DNA of 64,000 bases from Paenibacillus sacheonensis (GCF_009909195.1 NZ_JAAAMU010000008.1:1-64000); one strand, 5' to 3'; positions 8,578 to 17,736 are shown, counted from the stretch's first letter. Notes: generated by a model from the sequence alone, not told the origin. Made by a program: numbers and translations.

Positions 8578-9435
8578 ATGGAGTTGATCGTTTGCATGAT
8601 GCCCTTCCTGCTAGCCGAATTCGCCAACCGGGAAAAGGAATTGCCGCTCTACGTCTGCTGCATCGGCAGCCATGAGCAGAAGCAGCTGCAGCGCCAAGGC
8701 GGCTACCCTGCGCATCAGCTGTTTCTGTGCCGCCGCGGGAGAGGGACATTCCGCCTCGCCGGCGGTCGCAGCCTGTCCATGACGCCTGGAATGGCGCTTC
8801 TTCTTCCTGCGGGGGTGCCGCATGACTATGCGCCGTCGGATGCCGATGACGAAGCGTGGGATCTGGGCTTCATCGCCTTCGAAGGCAGCCTTGCCCCTTC
8901 GCTTCTGGAACAGATGAGCAGGTTCGCGCTGACTGCCGTCAAGGCACAGAACTTCGACACGCTGTGGGAGCAGCTCGCGGCGCTGTGGCATCTTATCAGC
9001 TTGAACGGCGAACATGCGTATTGGGAGGCGTCCAAGCGGCTCTACGATATTTTGCTTACCCTGCTCGAGGGACAAGCGCCGGCACGCCAGGAGCAAGGCG
9101 GCTTATATCCGTTCCCGCAGTCCAATGCCGCCCTGCAGGCCGCCGTCAAACTCATGCATGACCATTACAACGAACGGCTGCTGATCGCGAATATCGCACG
9201 GGCCGTCGGCTACTCCGTGCAGCATTTTCACCGCTTGTTCGTCGCCGGCTACGGCATGACGCCGCAGCAGTACCTGCTCCAATTGCGAATGAGGCGGTCG
9301 GTACAGCTCATGGGCGATCATCCCGGCATTCCGGTAGAGAAGGTCGCGCAGCAGCTGGGCATGGAGACGAGTTATTTTATCCGTATGTTCAAGCGGACGT
9401 ACGGCGCCACGCCGAAGCAGTACGTGAAGCCCTGA
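8578..9435 (+). CDS. AraC family transcriptional regulator
   Basis: The 285-residue product has an N-terminal cupin-like sensor domain (MTPGMALLLPAGVPHDYAP) and two C-terminal helix-turn-helix motifs (IANIARAVGYSVQHFHRLF and VEKVAQQLGMETSYFIRMFKRTYGATPKQY), the classic AraC/XylS arrangement. It is divergent from the GH42 beta-galactosidase with about 110 bases between the genes, so it is most likely its activator, with a sugar as effector. The exact start is uncertain: ATG at 8578 has no clear ribosome binding site, while ATG at 8596 has GGAG 12 bases upstream. A further 45 bases after its stop, a damaged SDR gene begins on the same strand. Confidence 0.9.
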   Translation: MELIVCMMPFLLAEFANREKELPLYVCCIGSHEQKQLQRQGGYPAHQLFLCRRGRGTFRLAGGRSLSMTPGMALLLPAGVPHDYAPSDADDEAWDLGFIAFEGSLAPSLLEQMSRFALTAVKAQNFDTLWEQLAALWHLISLNGEHAYWEASKRLYDILLTLLEGQAPARQEQGGLYPFPQSNAALQAAVKLMHDHYNERLLIANIARAVGYSVQHFHRLFVAGYGMTPQQYLLQLRMRRSVQLMGDHPGIPVEKVAQQLGMETSYFIRMFKRTYGATPKQYVKP

Positions 9436-9480
9436 ACCGGCCGCCTTTCTAATCGACAGCTTATCCAAGGAGGCATTCTC

Positions 9481-10050
9481 ATGAAACCATTGGCAGGACA
9501 AATCGCCGTCGTGGCGGGAGCGACGAGGGGCGCAGGGCGGGCCATCGCCGTCAGTCTGGCTGAAGCCGGCGCATTCGTGTACGCGACCGGCCGAAGCGTG
9601 CGCGGAAATCCGTCGGATATCGGACGCCGGGAGACGATCGAGGAAACGGCGGACGATTACCGCTATCGCGGCAATTTGCCCTGCAGCCTGGCGAAAATCT
9701 CCGGTATTCACTTGGCCGAAGCCCAAGCCGCGGAATTGAAGTCGTACGGCGTGGCCGCCGCGGCCGTGACGCCGGGATTTCTCCGCTCGGAGGAAATGCT
9801 GGACTACTTCGGCGTGACCGAGGCGAACTGGCGTGACAGCGCGGCCGAGGATCCGCATTTTCTGCAATCCGAGACGCCGTTCTTCGTCGGTCGGGGGATT
9901 GCCGCGCTGTCCGCCGATCCGAACAAGTTGGATCAGTCCGGTCGAGTCCTCACCTCGTGGGGGCTCTCGGACCAATACGGCATCGAGGACATCGACGGCC
10001 GTCGTCCGCATTGGGGCCGGTACGCGGAGGAGCAGGGCTTTTACAAGTAA
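9481..10050 (+). pseudogene. SDR family oxidoreductase with internal deletion
   Basis: The 189-residue frame is open but is only part of a short-chain dehydrogenase. The N-terminus is normal: GATRGAGR gives the G-x-x-x-G-x-G dinucleotide motif at residues 13-19, and ATGRS and ETIEETAD follow. At residue 58-59 the sequence jumps directly to DYRYRGNLPCSLAKIS, which in related proteins lies about 115 residues later. The strands with the conserved NNAG-type motif and catalytic Ser are therefore missing. The catalytic Tyr of Y-x-x-x-K is replaced by Cys68, with Lys72 kept. The C-terminal part (TPGFLRSEEMLDYFGVTEANWRD) is well conserved. It has a good AAGGAGG site. An in-frame loss with an active-site change suggests a decayed gene or a non-enzymatic remnant. 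Confidence 0.8.
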
Positions 10051-10151
10051 CGGACGGTTGACCGCGCGCCCCGTCTCCCTGCGTTCGCATTCTCGTTAAA
10101 ACATGATAAACTGAGGCTAACCACAAGGAATCAGGAAAGGCTGGGTATCGG

Positions 10152-10961
10152 ATGGAACATACGTTTACGATCGAGCCGGGCGGGTTCAGCGCTTTCGAGG
10201 ACGAAGACGCGCTGATCGGGCAGTGCAAGGAATGGGGCCTGTTGTCCGACAAAGCGGTCAAGTCGAAAGCATTCGTCTACAAGCGCGGCGGAAGCACCCT
10301 CCCCTGCACGATCGTCGGCATCGTCGATTTTATGACGGCCGTCATTGAATTCGAGAACAAGCAGCGGCATCTGATCCACCCTTCGCTGCTCAAGGAGATG
10401 CAGGCTTCCACTTACGGGCAGAGGCAGCGTGCCGTAGAAACGGCGGAAGCCGAGACATCGGACGCGTCGGAAGAAGCGTCGCTTGCGGAAGCGGTCGCCG
10501 TCAAGGAAGCTTTGGACGACGAGACGAACGAGGCTGCTTCGGACGCGAAGCCTGGTGCAGCAGCGCCGGTCGTCGACAAGCAGCCGCCTACGCCGGACAA
10601 GCCTCAAGCGGAAAAACAGCCAGTGACGGCCGCGAAGGAGAAACCGGCCAAGAAGAAGTCGGCCAAGCCTCAGCTTCCGGAAGAGAAGGTCAAGCTGACG
10701 GCCGTCGTCAAGGAATTCACGACCGTCCCGAACCACTTCGCCGACGAAGACGACGAAGTCATCGTCTACGAGAACGTGGCGATCGTGGAGCCGGAGCTCG
10801 AGCTCGGCGACGCCTGGTCCAGCCATAGCAACACCCTCAAGAAGCTGGAGCTGGAAGTCGGCGACGCGATCACGTTCGAGGCGAAGATCGTCGCCAAGAA
10901 GCTCACCAAGCATCCCGTGCCGTACAAAATCAATAATCCCAGCAAGATCGTAAAGCAATAG
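10152..10961 (+). CDS. Hypothetical protein with Ala/Glu/Lys-rich linker
   Basis: I do not recognise this 269-residue protein. Residues 1-95 form a compact domain (CTIVGIVDFMTAVIEFENKQ resembles a small beta-barrel that ends with LIHPSLLKEMQ). Residues about 100-180 are low-complexity, rich in Ala, Glu, Lys and Pro (AAKEKPAKKKSAKPQLPEEK). Residues about 182-269 form a second ordered domain with KLTAVVKEFTTVPNHF and LELEVGDAITFEAKIVAKKLTKHP. There is no signal peptide, so the protein is cytoplasmic. ATG at 10152 follows AGGAAAGG. The gene is monocistronic and ends in a very strong terminator. The two-domain layout with a charged linker could suit nucleic-acid binding, but no motif proves it. 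Confidence 0.85.
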   Translation: MEHTFTIEPGGFSAFEDEDALIGQCKEWGLLSDKAVKSKAFVYKRGGSTLPCTIVGIVDFMTAVIEFENKQRHLIHPSLLKEMQASTYGQRQRAVETAEAETSDASEEASLAEAVAVKEALDDETNEAASDAKPGAAAPVVDKQPPTPDKPQAEKQPVTAAKEKPAKKKSAKPQLPEEKVKLTAVVKEFTTVPNHFADEDDEVIVYENVAIVEPELELGDAWSSHSNTLKKLELEVGDAITFEAKIVAKKLTKHPVPYKINNPSKIVKQ

Positions 10962-10975
10962 CGCGCATGCGAAAG

Positions 10976-11014
10976 AGCGGCAGCCTCGGAATGATTCCGA
11001 GGCTGCCGCTTTTT
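10976..11014 (+). terminator. Strong intrinsic terminator
   Basis: A perfect 16-bp stem (10976-10991 with 10995-11010) has a 3-base loop and is followed by TTTT. It ends the hypothetical gene before the convergent S-layer-type gene. Confidence 0.93.
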
Positions 11015-11042
11015 GCGTGGAAGATGCTTGATATGGCGGTAC

Positions 11043-13247
11043 TCAGTCAGGCGCCGACACTTCAACGAAACTATAACTGCTGGCAAGTTCTTGGTCATCG
11101 ACTGTCTTGATCGTGTACTTGACCGTAAACGTGCCCACTTTCTTGAACGTCGTCGGGAAAATCGTCGTCAGCCCTTCGTCCGATTCATATGCAGCTTCAA
11201 CGCTGCTGAGCAGGAAGCCGTCCGGCGGTCCCCAAGCCAGCACGAGGTCTTGACTCGTGTCTCCCTCTTGTACCACTTCCGGTGCTCCCCCTAGGATGGG
11301 ATCGATCGTAATGTCGTCCGAGGTGATTCCTTCATAGGGCATGCCTTCAACGGGGCTTTTATGAATGGATGCGTAAATGCGTACCTTCTTGTCCGCATCG
11401 GCGCTCCCTACATGGCCTTGAACCGTGACCGCATTATTGAATTCCACGCCATAGTTGGCAAAAACCATTCCGTTCGCTTGAATGTTCAAACGGGTAAGAT
11501 CAAGGACGGTCAGGTTCATCGGCGTATCCGTACCGATTTGTCTCACGTGATTACCGTTTGCATCCACGACGTACACCGTGAATTCGATTTGATAATTGCC
11601 CGGCTTTTCGAACGTGACCCAATACGGCGTAGTCGATCCGTCGTCATCGCCGAACCCTTCCGCAAAGGCGGCCAAGGGAAGCCCGCTTCCTCCCCAACGA
11701 TAAACAGTCCTGCCGCCTTCTTCGGCAATAACATTCGGCGAACTGCCCTCTATATCCTCAATATGAATATCATCCGAGCCGATATCGCCGATCACCGTGG
11801 CTTCGATGACGAAATTGGCATTCAGGTCTGCTTGCGGTACCACGCCGGAAACCGTCACGGGGAGCTCGAAATACTCGCCGCCTACGGCGTCCGTAATATC
11901 GTCAGCCCCTATGCTCAGGTACGGAACCAAGTCCGTGACACTGACGGAGGACTCGTCGCTTGTCGTTTCGATCGTTTGGGAATACACGTTGCCCGCATTC
12001 GCTACGTTGATTTGGAAGCTAACTGCGCCAAGCGGGTCGGAACTATCCACGACATACGTGGCTGTATTCAGGAATGACCCGTTATCCGCTACGGAAGCGA
12101 AGCTTGCCGGGTTGCCGCCGTTAATCTTGAAACTGCCCAGCTTCGACGCTTTTGTCGCCGTACGGAACGTCAGCGTGATCGTATCGCCGATCGTCGCCGT
12201 CGTCGGTACCGCATTGCTGGATTGAATATGAACGGCCGTTACGGCAAACGCTGCATTCACCGTCGTGACGTTCAATGCCGTACTCGCATTCGATACATTG
12301 CCCGCCGCGTCTCTAGCCTTGACCGTGAACAGGTAAGCCGTGCCTTCCGTCAGGCCCGTGACGTTGAAGGACGTCGATGTCGGCGAGCCGATCTTGACGC
12401 CGTCTTGGTAGATGTCGTAGGCATAGACGCCGTAATTGTCCGTGGAAGCCGTCCACGTGAGCGTCAGGCTCGTTTGGGTCAGGCTGCCTTCGTGCAGGTC
12501 TTGCGGGATGGAAGGAGCGGACGTATCGCCGCTCGGCACCACGACCACCGGTGGATCCGTTTGCGGTTTCGAATCGGTATCGGGCTTTGAATCCGTGCCC
12601 GGATTCGTACCCGTGTCCGTATTCTCTTTCACGGTTTGGAGAAAGCCGGCTCCCATCTGCGCCGCCTGCTCGCGGGTCGCATCTCCCTTCGGATTGAACG
12701 TTCCGTCGGCGTTGCCCTTGATCAGTCCCAGCTTCAACGCCGCCGCGACGTAACCTTTCGCCCAACCAGAGATGCTGTCGGCATCCTTGAACGGAAGCGA
12801 TTCGTTCGAGGCGTCAGGCTGTTTGCCGAGCGCCCGCACCATGATCGCAGCGGCCTGCTCGCGGGTCAGCGGCATGTCGGAACCGAACGTATCCGTGCTG
12901 AGACCCGTCACGATCCCCGCCTTGAACAACGCCCCGACGTAGTCCGAAGCCCAATCCGGCACATCCTTGAACGTGCTTGACTCCGAAGCGCCTTCTACCT
13001 TCAAGCCCAATGCTTTTGCGATGATAATGGCGAACTGCGCGCGCGTCAGCTGGCCTGTCGGATCGAATTTACCATCCCCGAGACCATTGATAATACCGGC
13101 TTCCAACAGTTTTTGGATCGCGTCTTTCGCGTAAGAGCCTTCGATGTCCGTGAAGGTTCTGTTTTCGGCCAGGCCCGTTCCGGCAGCGCCGAGGGAGCCC
13201 ACGAGCAGCGCGGCGGACAGTGCCGCCGACATGATTTTCTTGTTCAT
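11043..13247 (-). CDS. S-layer-homology surface protein with FnIII domain
   Basis: The 734-residue product is a cell-surface protein. It begins with a signal peptide (residues 1-27, ending near GTGLA), followed by three SLH domains (about 29-85, 90-150, 155-210; each has the FxDxx...W/Y...A and LTRAQFA or TREQAA pattern) that anchor to wall polysaccharide. Residues about 215-240 are a Thr/Asp/Lys/Pro linker, and about 243-332 form a fibronectin type III domain (LTLTWTASTDNYGVYAYDIYQDG). The remaining 400 residues are beta-rich and contain two related copies of an unassigned domain that each carry a DDI.I motif and F.K.G.(Y/F).(I/V).(F/Y)T near the end. AGGAGGAAGAA precedes ATG at 13247. No enzyme motif is visible. 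Confidence 0.92.
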   Translation of the reverse strand: MNKKIMSAALSAALLVGSLGAAGTGLAENRTFTDIEGSYAKDAIQKLLEAGIINGLGDGKFDPTGQLTRAQFAIIIAKALGLKVEGASESSTFKDVPDWASDYVGALFKAGIVTGLSTDTFGSDMPLTREQAAAIMVRALGKQPDASNESLPFKDADSISGWAKGYVAAALKLGLIKGNADGTFNPKGDATREQAAQMGAGFLQTVKENTDTGTNPGTDSKPDTDSKPQTDPPVVVVPSGDTSAPSIPQDLHEGSLTQTSLTLTWTASTDNYGVYAYDIYQDGVKIGSPTSTSFNVTGLTEGTAYLFTVKARDAAGNVSNASTALNVTTVNAAFAVTAVHIQSSNAVPTTATIGDTITLTFRTATKASKLGSFKINGGNPASFASVADNGSFLNTATYVVDSSDPLGAVSFQINVANAGNVYSQTIETTSDESSVSVTDLVPYLSIGADDITDAVGGEYFELPVTVSGVVPQADLNANFVIEATVIGDIGSDDIHIEDIEGSSPNVIAEEGGRTVYRWGGSGLPLAAFAEGFGDDDGSTTPYWVTFEKPGNYQIEFTVYVVDANGNHVRQIGTDTPMNLTVLDLTRLNIQANGMVFANYGVEFNNAVTVQGHVGSADADKKVRIYASIHKSPVEGMPYEGITSDDITIDPILGGAPEVVQEGDTSQDLVLAWGPPDGFLLSSVEAAYESDEGLTTIFPTTFKKVGTFTVKYTIKTVDDQELASSYSFVEVSAPD

Positions 13248-13542
13248 TCTTCTTCCTCCTAGCTAAGCTGCTTTTCTTAGTTCCAACGACAGACAACAAC
13301 AGCAATGAAATGAATTTGAAGCGCATGAGCGACCAGCATGGAGTTGTGTGGTTCTTCACGGCAATAAGGCCTATACTCAATCCGTGCGGATCCGAATAAT
13401 GCGACTATATTTCTATCGGGGTTCCGAATATAAAACTTTAGATCTAGGACGTAATACTTAGCTCATTTGAAGGTTTGCCTATTTTCTTTACCGTAAAAAG
13501 CTGCCTTCACCGAAGCAGCAACTAACAATGTAAAAAAAAGGA

Positions 13543-13571
13543 TTGACGCTGAAACTGCGAACGGATATAGT
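13543..13571 (+). promoter_or_regulatory. SigA-type promoter of the sulfatase operon
   Basis: TTGACG at 13543-13548 and TATAGT at 13566-13571 are separated by exactly 17 bases. Transcription would start near 13578, giving a leader of about 155 bases before the GTG start. Confidence 0.8.
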
Positions 13572-13656
13572 AAACTCATTAATTCGCATTGAATTACTCG
13601 GCATTAGATCGGCAGTCCCGTTCAGTTTCATAGCCAATCGACCGACCAGTTATCTG

Positions 13657-13711
13657 GAGGTTCCCGTTGCATCGCATGTTTCCCATGCCATGCAATGGGA
13701 ACCTCTTTTTT
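13657..13711 (+). terminator. Leader terminator (attenuator candidate) before sulfatase
   Basis: Arms at 13657-13678 and 13684-13705 form a 22-bp stem with one G-U pair and one mismatch around the loop TTTCC. Six T residues follow (13706-13711). It lies between the promoter and the ribosome binding site of the first operon gene, 23 bases before GTG at 13734, so transcription must pass it. A small hairpin (CCAG-TTAT-CTGG) directly overlaps its left foot and could form part of a switch. Confidence 0.85.
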
Positions 13712-13733
13712 ATTCACTAAGGGGGAGTTAAAC

Positions 13734-15362
13734 GTGAGTCAACGACCGAACGTGCTTTTGATTTTGAACGACGATATGGGGTATTCGGACATCGGCTGTT
13801 ACGGCGGGGAAGTAAGCACGCCTAACCTGGACCGCCTGGCCGCGAACGGCCTGCGCTTCTCGCAATTCTATAACACGGCCCGCTGCAGCCCTACGCGCGC
13901 ATCGCTCTTGACCGGATTGCATCCGCATCAGACGGGCGTCGGCATCCTGGTCGACGATGACGGTCCCGAAGGGTACGCCGGCAACCTGAACCAGCGCGGC
14001 GTGACGATCGCCGAAGTGCTGAAGGCTCAGGACTACCATACCTATATGAGCGGCAAATGGCATGTCGCCACGGATATTTTCAATCCGAACGACACCTGGC
14101 CGAGACAGCGCGGCTTCGACCGCTATTATGGCATCATTACCGGCGCGGCGGATTATTACCAGCCGGTGACGCTGACGCGGGATAACGACAACGCGGAGCA
14201 TGAGGCACTGGCGGACGACTTTTATTTGACGGATGCGATCAGCGACGACGCAGTCCGCAATATCCGCGACCATGCCGCGGCCAATCCGGATCAACCGTTC
14301 TTCCACTATGTCGCTTACACGGCGCCGCACTGGCCGCTGCATGCACCCGAGGAGGATATCGCGAAATACAAAGGCCGGTTCGACGAGGGCTGGGATGTTC
14401 TTCGCGAGAAGCGTCTGAAACGCCTCGTCGAACAGGGGCTCCTGGATCCTTCCTTGGCATTGTCGGAACGCGATCCTTCTCAACCGGCTTGGGAGGACGC
14501 GGACGTGAAGGAGTGGCGGCTGCGGCGAATGGAAGTTTATGCGGCCCAGATCGACCGGATGGATCAGGGAATCGGACGTATTTTGCAAGCGCTCGAGAAC
14601 ACCGGCCAACTGGACAATACCTTGATCTTGTTCCTTGCGGACAACGGCGGCTGCGCGGAAGAGCTCGACGAACCGTTCACGAGCTTCTTGAAGAAGCGCA
14701 GAAGCCTGCTCGAGCGAGCGAAGGACGGCAGCCCCATCGTGTACGGCAACAATCCGAGGGAACTGCCCGGCTCGCAGCGCACCTACCAGAGCTACGGCGT
14801 CGCTTGGGCGAACTTATCCAATACGCCGTTTCGGCTGTATAAGCACTGGATCCACGAAGGCGGCATCTCTACGCCGCTCATCGCGCACTGGCCGGCAGGC
14901 ATCGGGGAGCAAGGCGGCATTCGCCATTCGCCGGGGCAGCTGACGGACATTATGGCGACGGTGCTCGAAGTTACCGGGGCGCCGTACCCGCAGACGTATC
15001 AAGGACGCGACATTTTGCCGTTCGAAGGCGAGAGCTTGGCCCCTCTCTTCAAGGCGGAATCCGACGACCGCGGCAGAGGACCGCTTTTCTGGGAGCACGA
15101 AGGCAATAGCGCCGTTCGGACCGGGCCGTGGAAGCTGGTGCGGAATTATCCGGAAGCCTGGGAGCTGTACGATATCGAAGCGGACCGCACGGAGCTGAAC
15201 GATCTGGCTGCGGACTACCCGGATAAGGTACGGGAGCTCAGCGGCTTATACGAGCAATGGGCGGCAAGAGCCGGCGTCGTTCCTCGGGAGAAGATTCTGG
15301 AGATCTATTCCAAGGCGCGCGGCGAGGACATCTCGGGCGGAGCGCATTTCATTCAAAAATAA
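13734..15362 (+). CDS. Sulfatase (arylsulfatase type)
   Basis: This 542-residue hydrolase removes sulfate esters, probably from a sulfated polysaccharide or sugar. The signature C-S-P-T-R at residues 51-55 provides the Cys that must become formylglycine, and metal-binding residues occur in NDDMGYSD near the start, GKWH in the middle and LADNGG later. No signal peptide is present, so the enzyme should be cytoplasmic and act on imported substrate. GTG at 13734 follows GGGGGAG at 13721-13727; the upstream in-frame ATG at 13695 lies inside the terminator hairpin. A sugar ABC transporter follows directly, which fits uptake of a sulfated saccharide. No formylglycine-generating enzyme is encoded in the window. 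Confidence 0.93.
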   Translation: MSQRPNVLLILNDDMGYSDIGCYGGEVSTPNLDRLAANGLRFSQFYNTARCSPTRASLLTGLHPHQTGVGILVDDDGPEGYAGNLNQRGVTIAEVLKAQDYHTYMSGKWHVATDIFNPNDTWPRQRGFDRYYGIITGAADYYQPVTLTRDNDNAEHEALADDFYLTDAISDDAVRNIRDHAAANPDQPFFHYVAYTAPHWPLHAPEEDIAKYKGRFDEGWDVLREKRLKRLVEQGLLDPSLALSERDPSQPAWEDADVKEWRLRRMEVYAAQIDRMDQGIGRILQALENTGQLDNTLILFLADNGGCAEELDEPFTSFLKKRRSLLERAKDGSPIVYGNNPRELPGSQRTYQSYGVAWANLSNTPFRLYKHWIHEGGISTPLIAHWPAGIGEQGGIRHSPGQLTDIMATVLEVTGAPYPQTYQGRDILPFEGESLAPLFKAESDDRGRGPLFWEHEGNSAVRTGPWKLVRNYPEAWELYDIEADRTELNDLAADYPDKVRELSGLYEQWAARAGVVPREKILEIYSKARGEDISGGAHFIQK

Positions 15363-15394
15363 ATATCAACTCATATTCGGGAGATGACCTTATC

Positions 15395-16774
15395 ATGACG
15401 AAAAAAACTTGGCTGGGCAGCGCCGTTTCGCTGACTCTGTTAGCCAGCCTGCTCGCCGCATGCGGCGCCAATGGAAGCCCGAACGGCAATTCGAACAGCC
15501 CGAACGCCGGTTCGGACAATGCCGCAACCGCCGGCGGTACGTCGGGCGCGGCCGCGAACGCGGACGCCTCCAAGAACGAGCCGTCCGAGAAGCCGGTCAC
15601 GATCAACTTCTGGTTCCCCGGCGAGAGCCAGGTGCTGGAGGACTATTTCATCAACGCGGCGAAGGAGTTCGAAGCCTCGCAGTCCCATATTAAAGTGAAC
15701 GTGACGGTGCTGCCCTCCGGAGCGGACGAAATCGATGCGAAGCTGAACGCCGCGAAGCTCAGCGGCACTTATCCGGACGTGTTCTCCGCCTATCTGATCT
15801 TCATGGGAACGCGCGGCGCGCTCAACGAATTCGCGGATCTGGGCGGTTACCTGGACAAGTGGGAAGATAAGAGCGATATCCAGGAGAGCGCGCTGGACCT
15901 GGGCAAGTATCAAGGCAAATCGATCGGCGTCGGCTACTTCCCCGCTCCGGAAATCATGACGTACCGGAAGGACTTCTTCACCGAGGCCGGTCTTGATCCG
16001 GAGAAGCCGCCGACCAATTGGGAGGAATTGAAAGCCGACGCCGAGAAGCTGACCGTAAAGGACGACAAGGGCAATATCGTTCGCGCCGGCGTCGACGTTC
16101 CGCTGAACAACGCAAGCCCGTTCTTCGAAGCGTTCATGCGCCAGAACGGCTCCCCCATCATCGACGAGGAGAAGGGCGTGCCGGCATTCGCGGACCAGGC
16201 ATCGACGGAAGCTTTCGAATACTTGACCGATTTGTACCAGTTGGGCGCCATTCCTTACGATTATCAGAAGAAAGACACGGTTCCGTTCGTGAGCGGCAAA
16301 TCGGCCATTTCCTACCTGACGCCGGCGGCCATCAGCAATCTGCTGAAAGACAAACCCGATCTCAAGGATAAAATCGGTTTCGGTCCCGTGCTGGAGCGGA
16401 AAAACCATGTCGCTTTTACCGGTTACCGCTTGTTCACGATCGGCAGCACCAGCAAGCTCAAGGACGAATCGTGGGCATTCATCACCTTCATGATGAGCAA
16501 GGACCAAATGTGGAAACGGTATAAACAGCTGCAAATTCCGATCGTGCGCAAGTCGCTGGAAGACCAATTTATCGCGGCCAATCCTGCCATCAACAGCGTG
16601 CTCATCGATTACGTCAAGAGCGGAAAAGGCAAGCCCGTCACGCCGTTCACCACAAGATACAACAAATACATTCACCAAGCTTACGAAGAATCGGTAACCA
16701 AGGCCAAACCGGCCGCTCAAGCGCTGCAAGACGCCCAGGATGCGCTGATTCAGGAATTGAAGACGATCAAATAG
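15395..16774 (+). CDS. Sugar ABC transporter substrate-binding lipoprotein
   Basis: The 459-residue product is an extracellular solute-binding protein of the carbohydrate group. The N-terminus is a lipoprotein signal with the lipobox LLAAC (Cys near residue 21), followed by a low-complexity Gly/Asn/Ser/Ala tether of about 40 residues. The mature part starts INFWFPGESQVLEDYF and continues with typical bilobal fold patterns (PDVFSAYLIFMGTRGALNEFADLGGYLDKW, TYRKDFFTEAGLDPEKPPTNWEE with the usual EAGLDP...P.TW-type motif). ATG at 15395 follows GGGAG. It lies between the sulfatase (32 bases) and the two permeases (11 bases), so all four form one operon. The ATPase subunit is not encoded here and is probably shared. 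Confidence 0.94.
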   Translation: MTKKTWLGSAVSLTLLASLLAACGANGSPNGNSNSPNAGSDNAATAGGTSGAAANADASKNEPSEKPVTINFWFPGESQVLEDYFINAAKEFEASQSHIKVNVTVLPSGADEIDAKLNAAKLSGTYPDVFSAYLIFMGTRGALNEFADLGGYLDKWEDKSDIQESALDLGKYQGKSIGVGYFPAPEIMTYRKDFFTEAGLDPEKPPTNWEELKADAEKLTVKDDKGNIVRAGVDVPLNNASPFFEAFMRQNGSPIIDEEKGVPAFADQASTEAFEYLTDLYQLGAIPYDYQKKDTVPFVSGKSAISYLTPAAISNLLKDKPDLKDKIGFGPVLERKNHVAFTGYRLFTIGSTSKLKDESWAFITFMMSKDQMWKRYKQLQIPIVRKSLEDQFIAANPAINSVLIDYVKSGKGKPVTPFTTRYNKYIHQAYEESVTKAKPAAQALQDAQDALIQELKTIK

Positions 16775-16785
16775 GAGGCGATCGC

Positions 16786-17724
16786 ATGGAACGCGCGGCC
16801 GACATCGACATCCCCGCCGTACGATCGGCAGGAGCCGAAGCCGTTGTTCGCAGACGGAAGCGCAGGCTCGATGCCGATCCGATCGGATACCTGCTTATCC
16901 TGCCGTTTTATCTGTTTCTGCTCCTATTCGTGCTGGCGCCGATCGGGTACAATCTGTTTCTCAGCTTTACCAACTACAATTTGGACACGATGCATGGCGT
17001 GGGGATCAATAATTACAAAGCCTTGTTCTACGACCGTTTCTTCGGAATCGCGCTAAAGAATACGGCGATCTACGCCTTTTTCACGCTCGTCTTGACCGTG
17101 GCGTTCGGACAGATCCTCGCCGTGTTCCTCAACTACAAATGGGGCGGCATCAAATGGGTGCGCATGAGCTTCTTCTCGCCGTACGTCATCTCGATGGTCG
17201 CCGCGTCGATGATCTGGCTTTGGATTTACGAGCCGAGCCACGGCGTCGCGAATACGCTGCTCGAAGCCATCGGCCTGAATAAGGTTCAATGGCTGCAGGA
17301 TACGAAGTGGGCGATGCCGGCGGTTATTTTTACGGGTTTTTGGAAATTTCTCGGCTATAACGTCGTCATCTTCCTCGCCGGCCTGCAGGGCATATCCCGC
17401 GATTTATACGAAGCGGCCGCGGTCGACGGCGCAGGCGGCTTCCGGCAGTATCTGAAGATCACGATCCCTCAGCTGATGCCGGTTACCTTCTTCCTGATCG
17501 TTACCGGCTTGATCAACAACTTCAACGTGTTCGAGCAGATTCAAATCATGACGGGCGGCGGACCGCTCAATTCGACGACGACATTGGTCCACCAGATTTA
17601 CAACCGGGCTTTCCAGGAATTCCTGATCGGTTATGCGGCGGCGATGTCCATCGTCCTGCTGTTCCTCGTCGCGCTCCTCACGGCGGCTAATTTCTGGTAT
17701 GGCAGCCGCAGCCATGAATCATAG
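16786..17724 (+). CDS. Sugar ABC transporter permease (MalF type)
   Basis: The 312-residue integral membrane protein has six main hydrophobic segments after an Arg/Lys-rich cytoplasmic start (VRRRKRRLD). The EAA loop that docks the ATPase is present as EAAAVDGAGGFRQYLKITIPQL. The family pattern GGPLNSTTTLVHQIY occurs in the late periplasmic loop. It is the first of two permeases and is preceded by GGAGG at the expected distance; it ends 12 bases before the second permease. It should form a heterodimer with that protein and receive sugar from the lipoprotein at 15395. Confidence 0.94.
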   Translation: MERAADIDIPAVRSAGAEAVVRRRKRRLDADPIGYLLILPFYLFLLLFVLAPIGYNLFLSFTNYNLDTMHGVGINNYKALFYDRFFGIALKNTAIYAFFTLVLTVAFGQILAVFLNYKWGGIKWVRMSFFSPYVISMVAASMIWLWIYEPSHGVANTLLEAIGLNKVQWLQDTKWAMPAVIFTGFWKFLGYNVVIFLAGLQGISRDLYEAAAVDGAGGFRQYLKITIPQLMPVTFFLIVTGLINNFNVFEQIQIMTGGGPLNSTTTLVHQIYNRAFQEFLIGYAAAMSIVLLFLVALLTAANFWYGSRSHES

Positions 17725-17736
17725 GGGGATGGCGCA

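Larger units (their letters stand above)
13248..13733. other. Intergenic region between divergent S-layer and sulfatase genes
   Basis: This stretch of 486 bases has no credible gene. It holds the upstream region of the S-layer gene on the minus strand and, on the plus strand, the promoter, leader and leader terminator of the sulfatase operon. Confidence 0.8.

Noticed and set aside
13578-13733. T-box or SAM riboswitch in the sulfatase leader
   Set aside because: Neither the T-box antiterminator sequence nor the conserved SAM-I core is present; only the terminator is clear.
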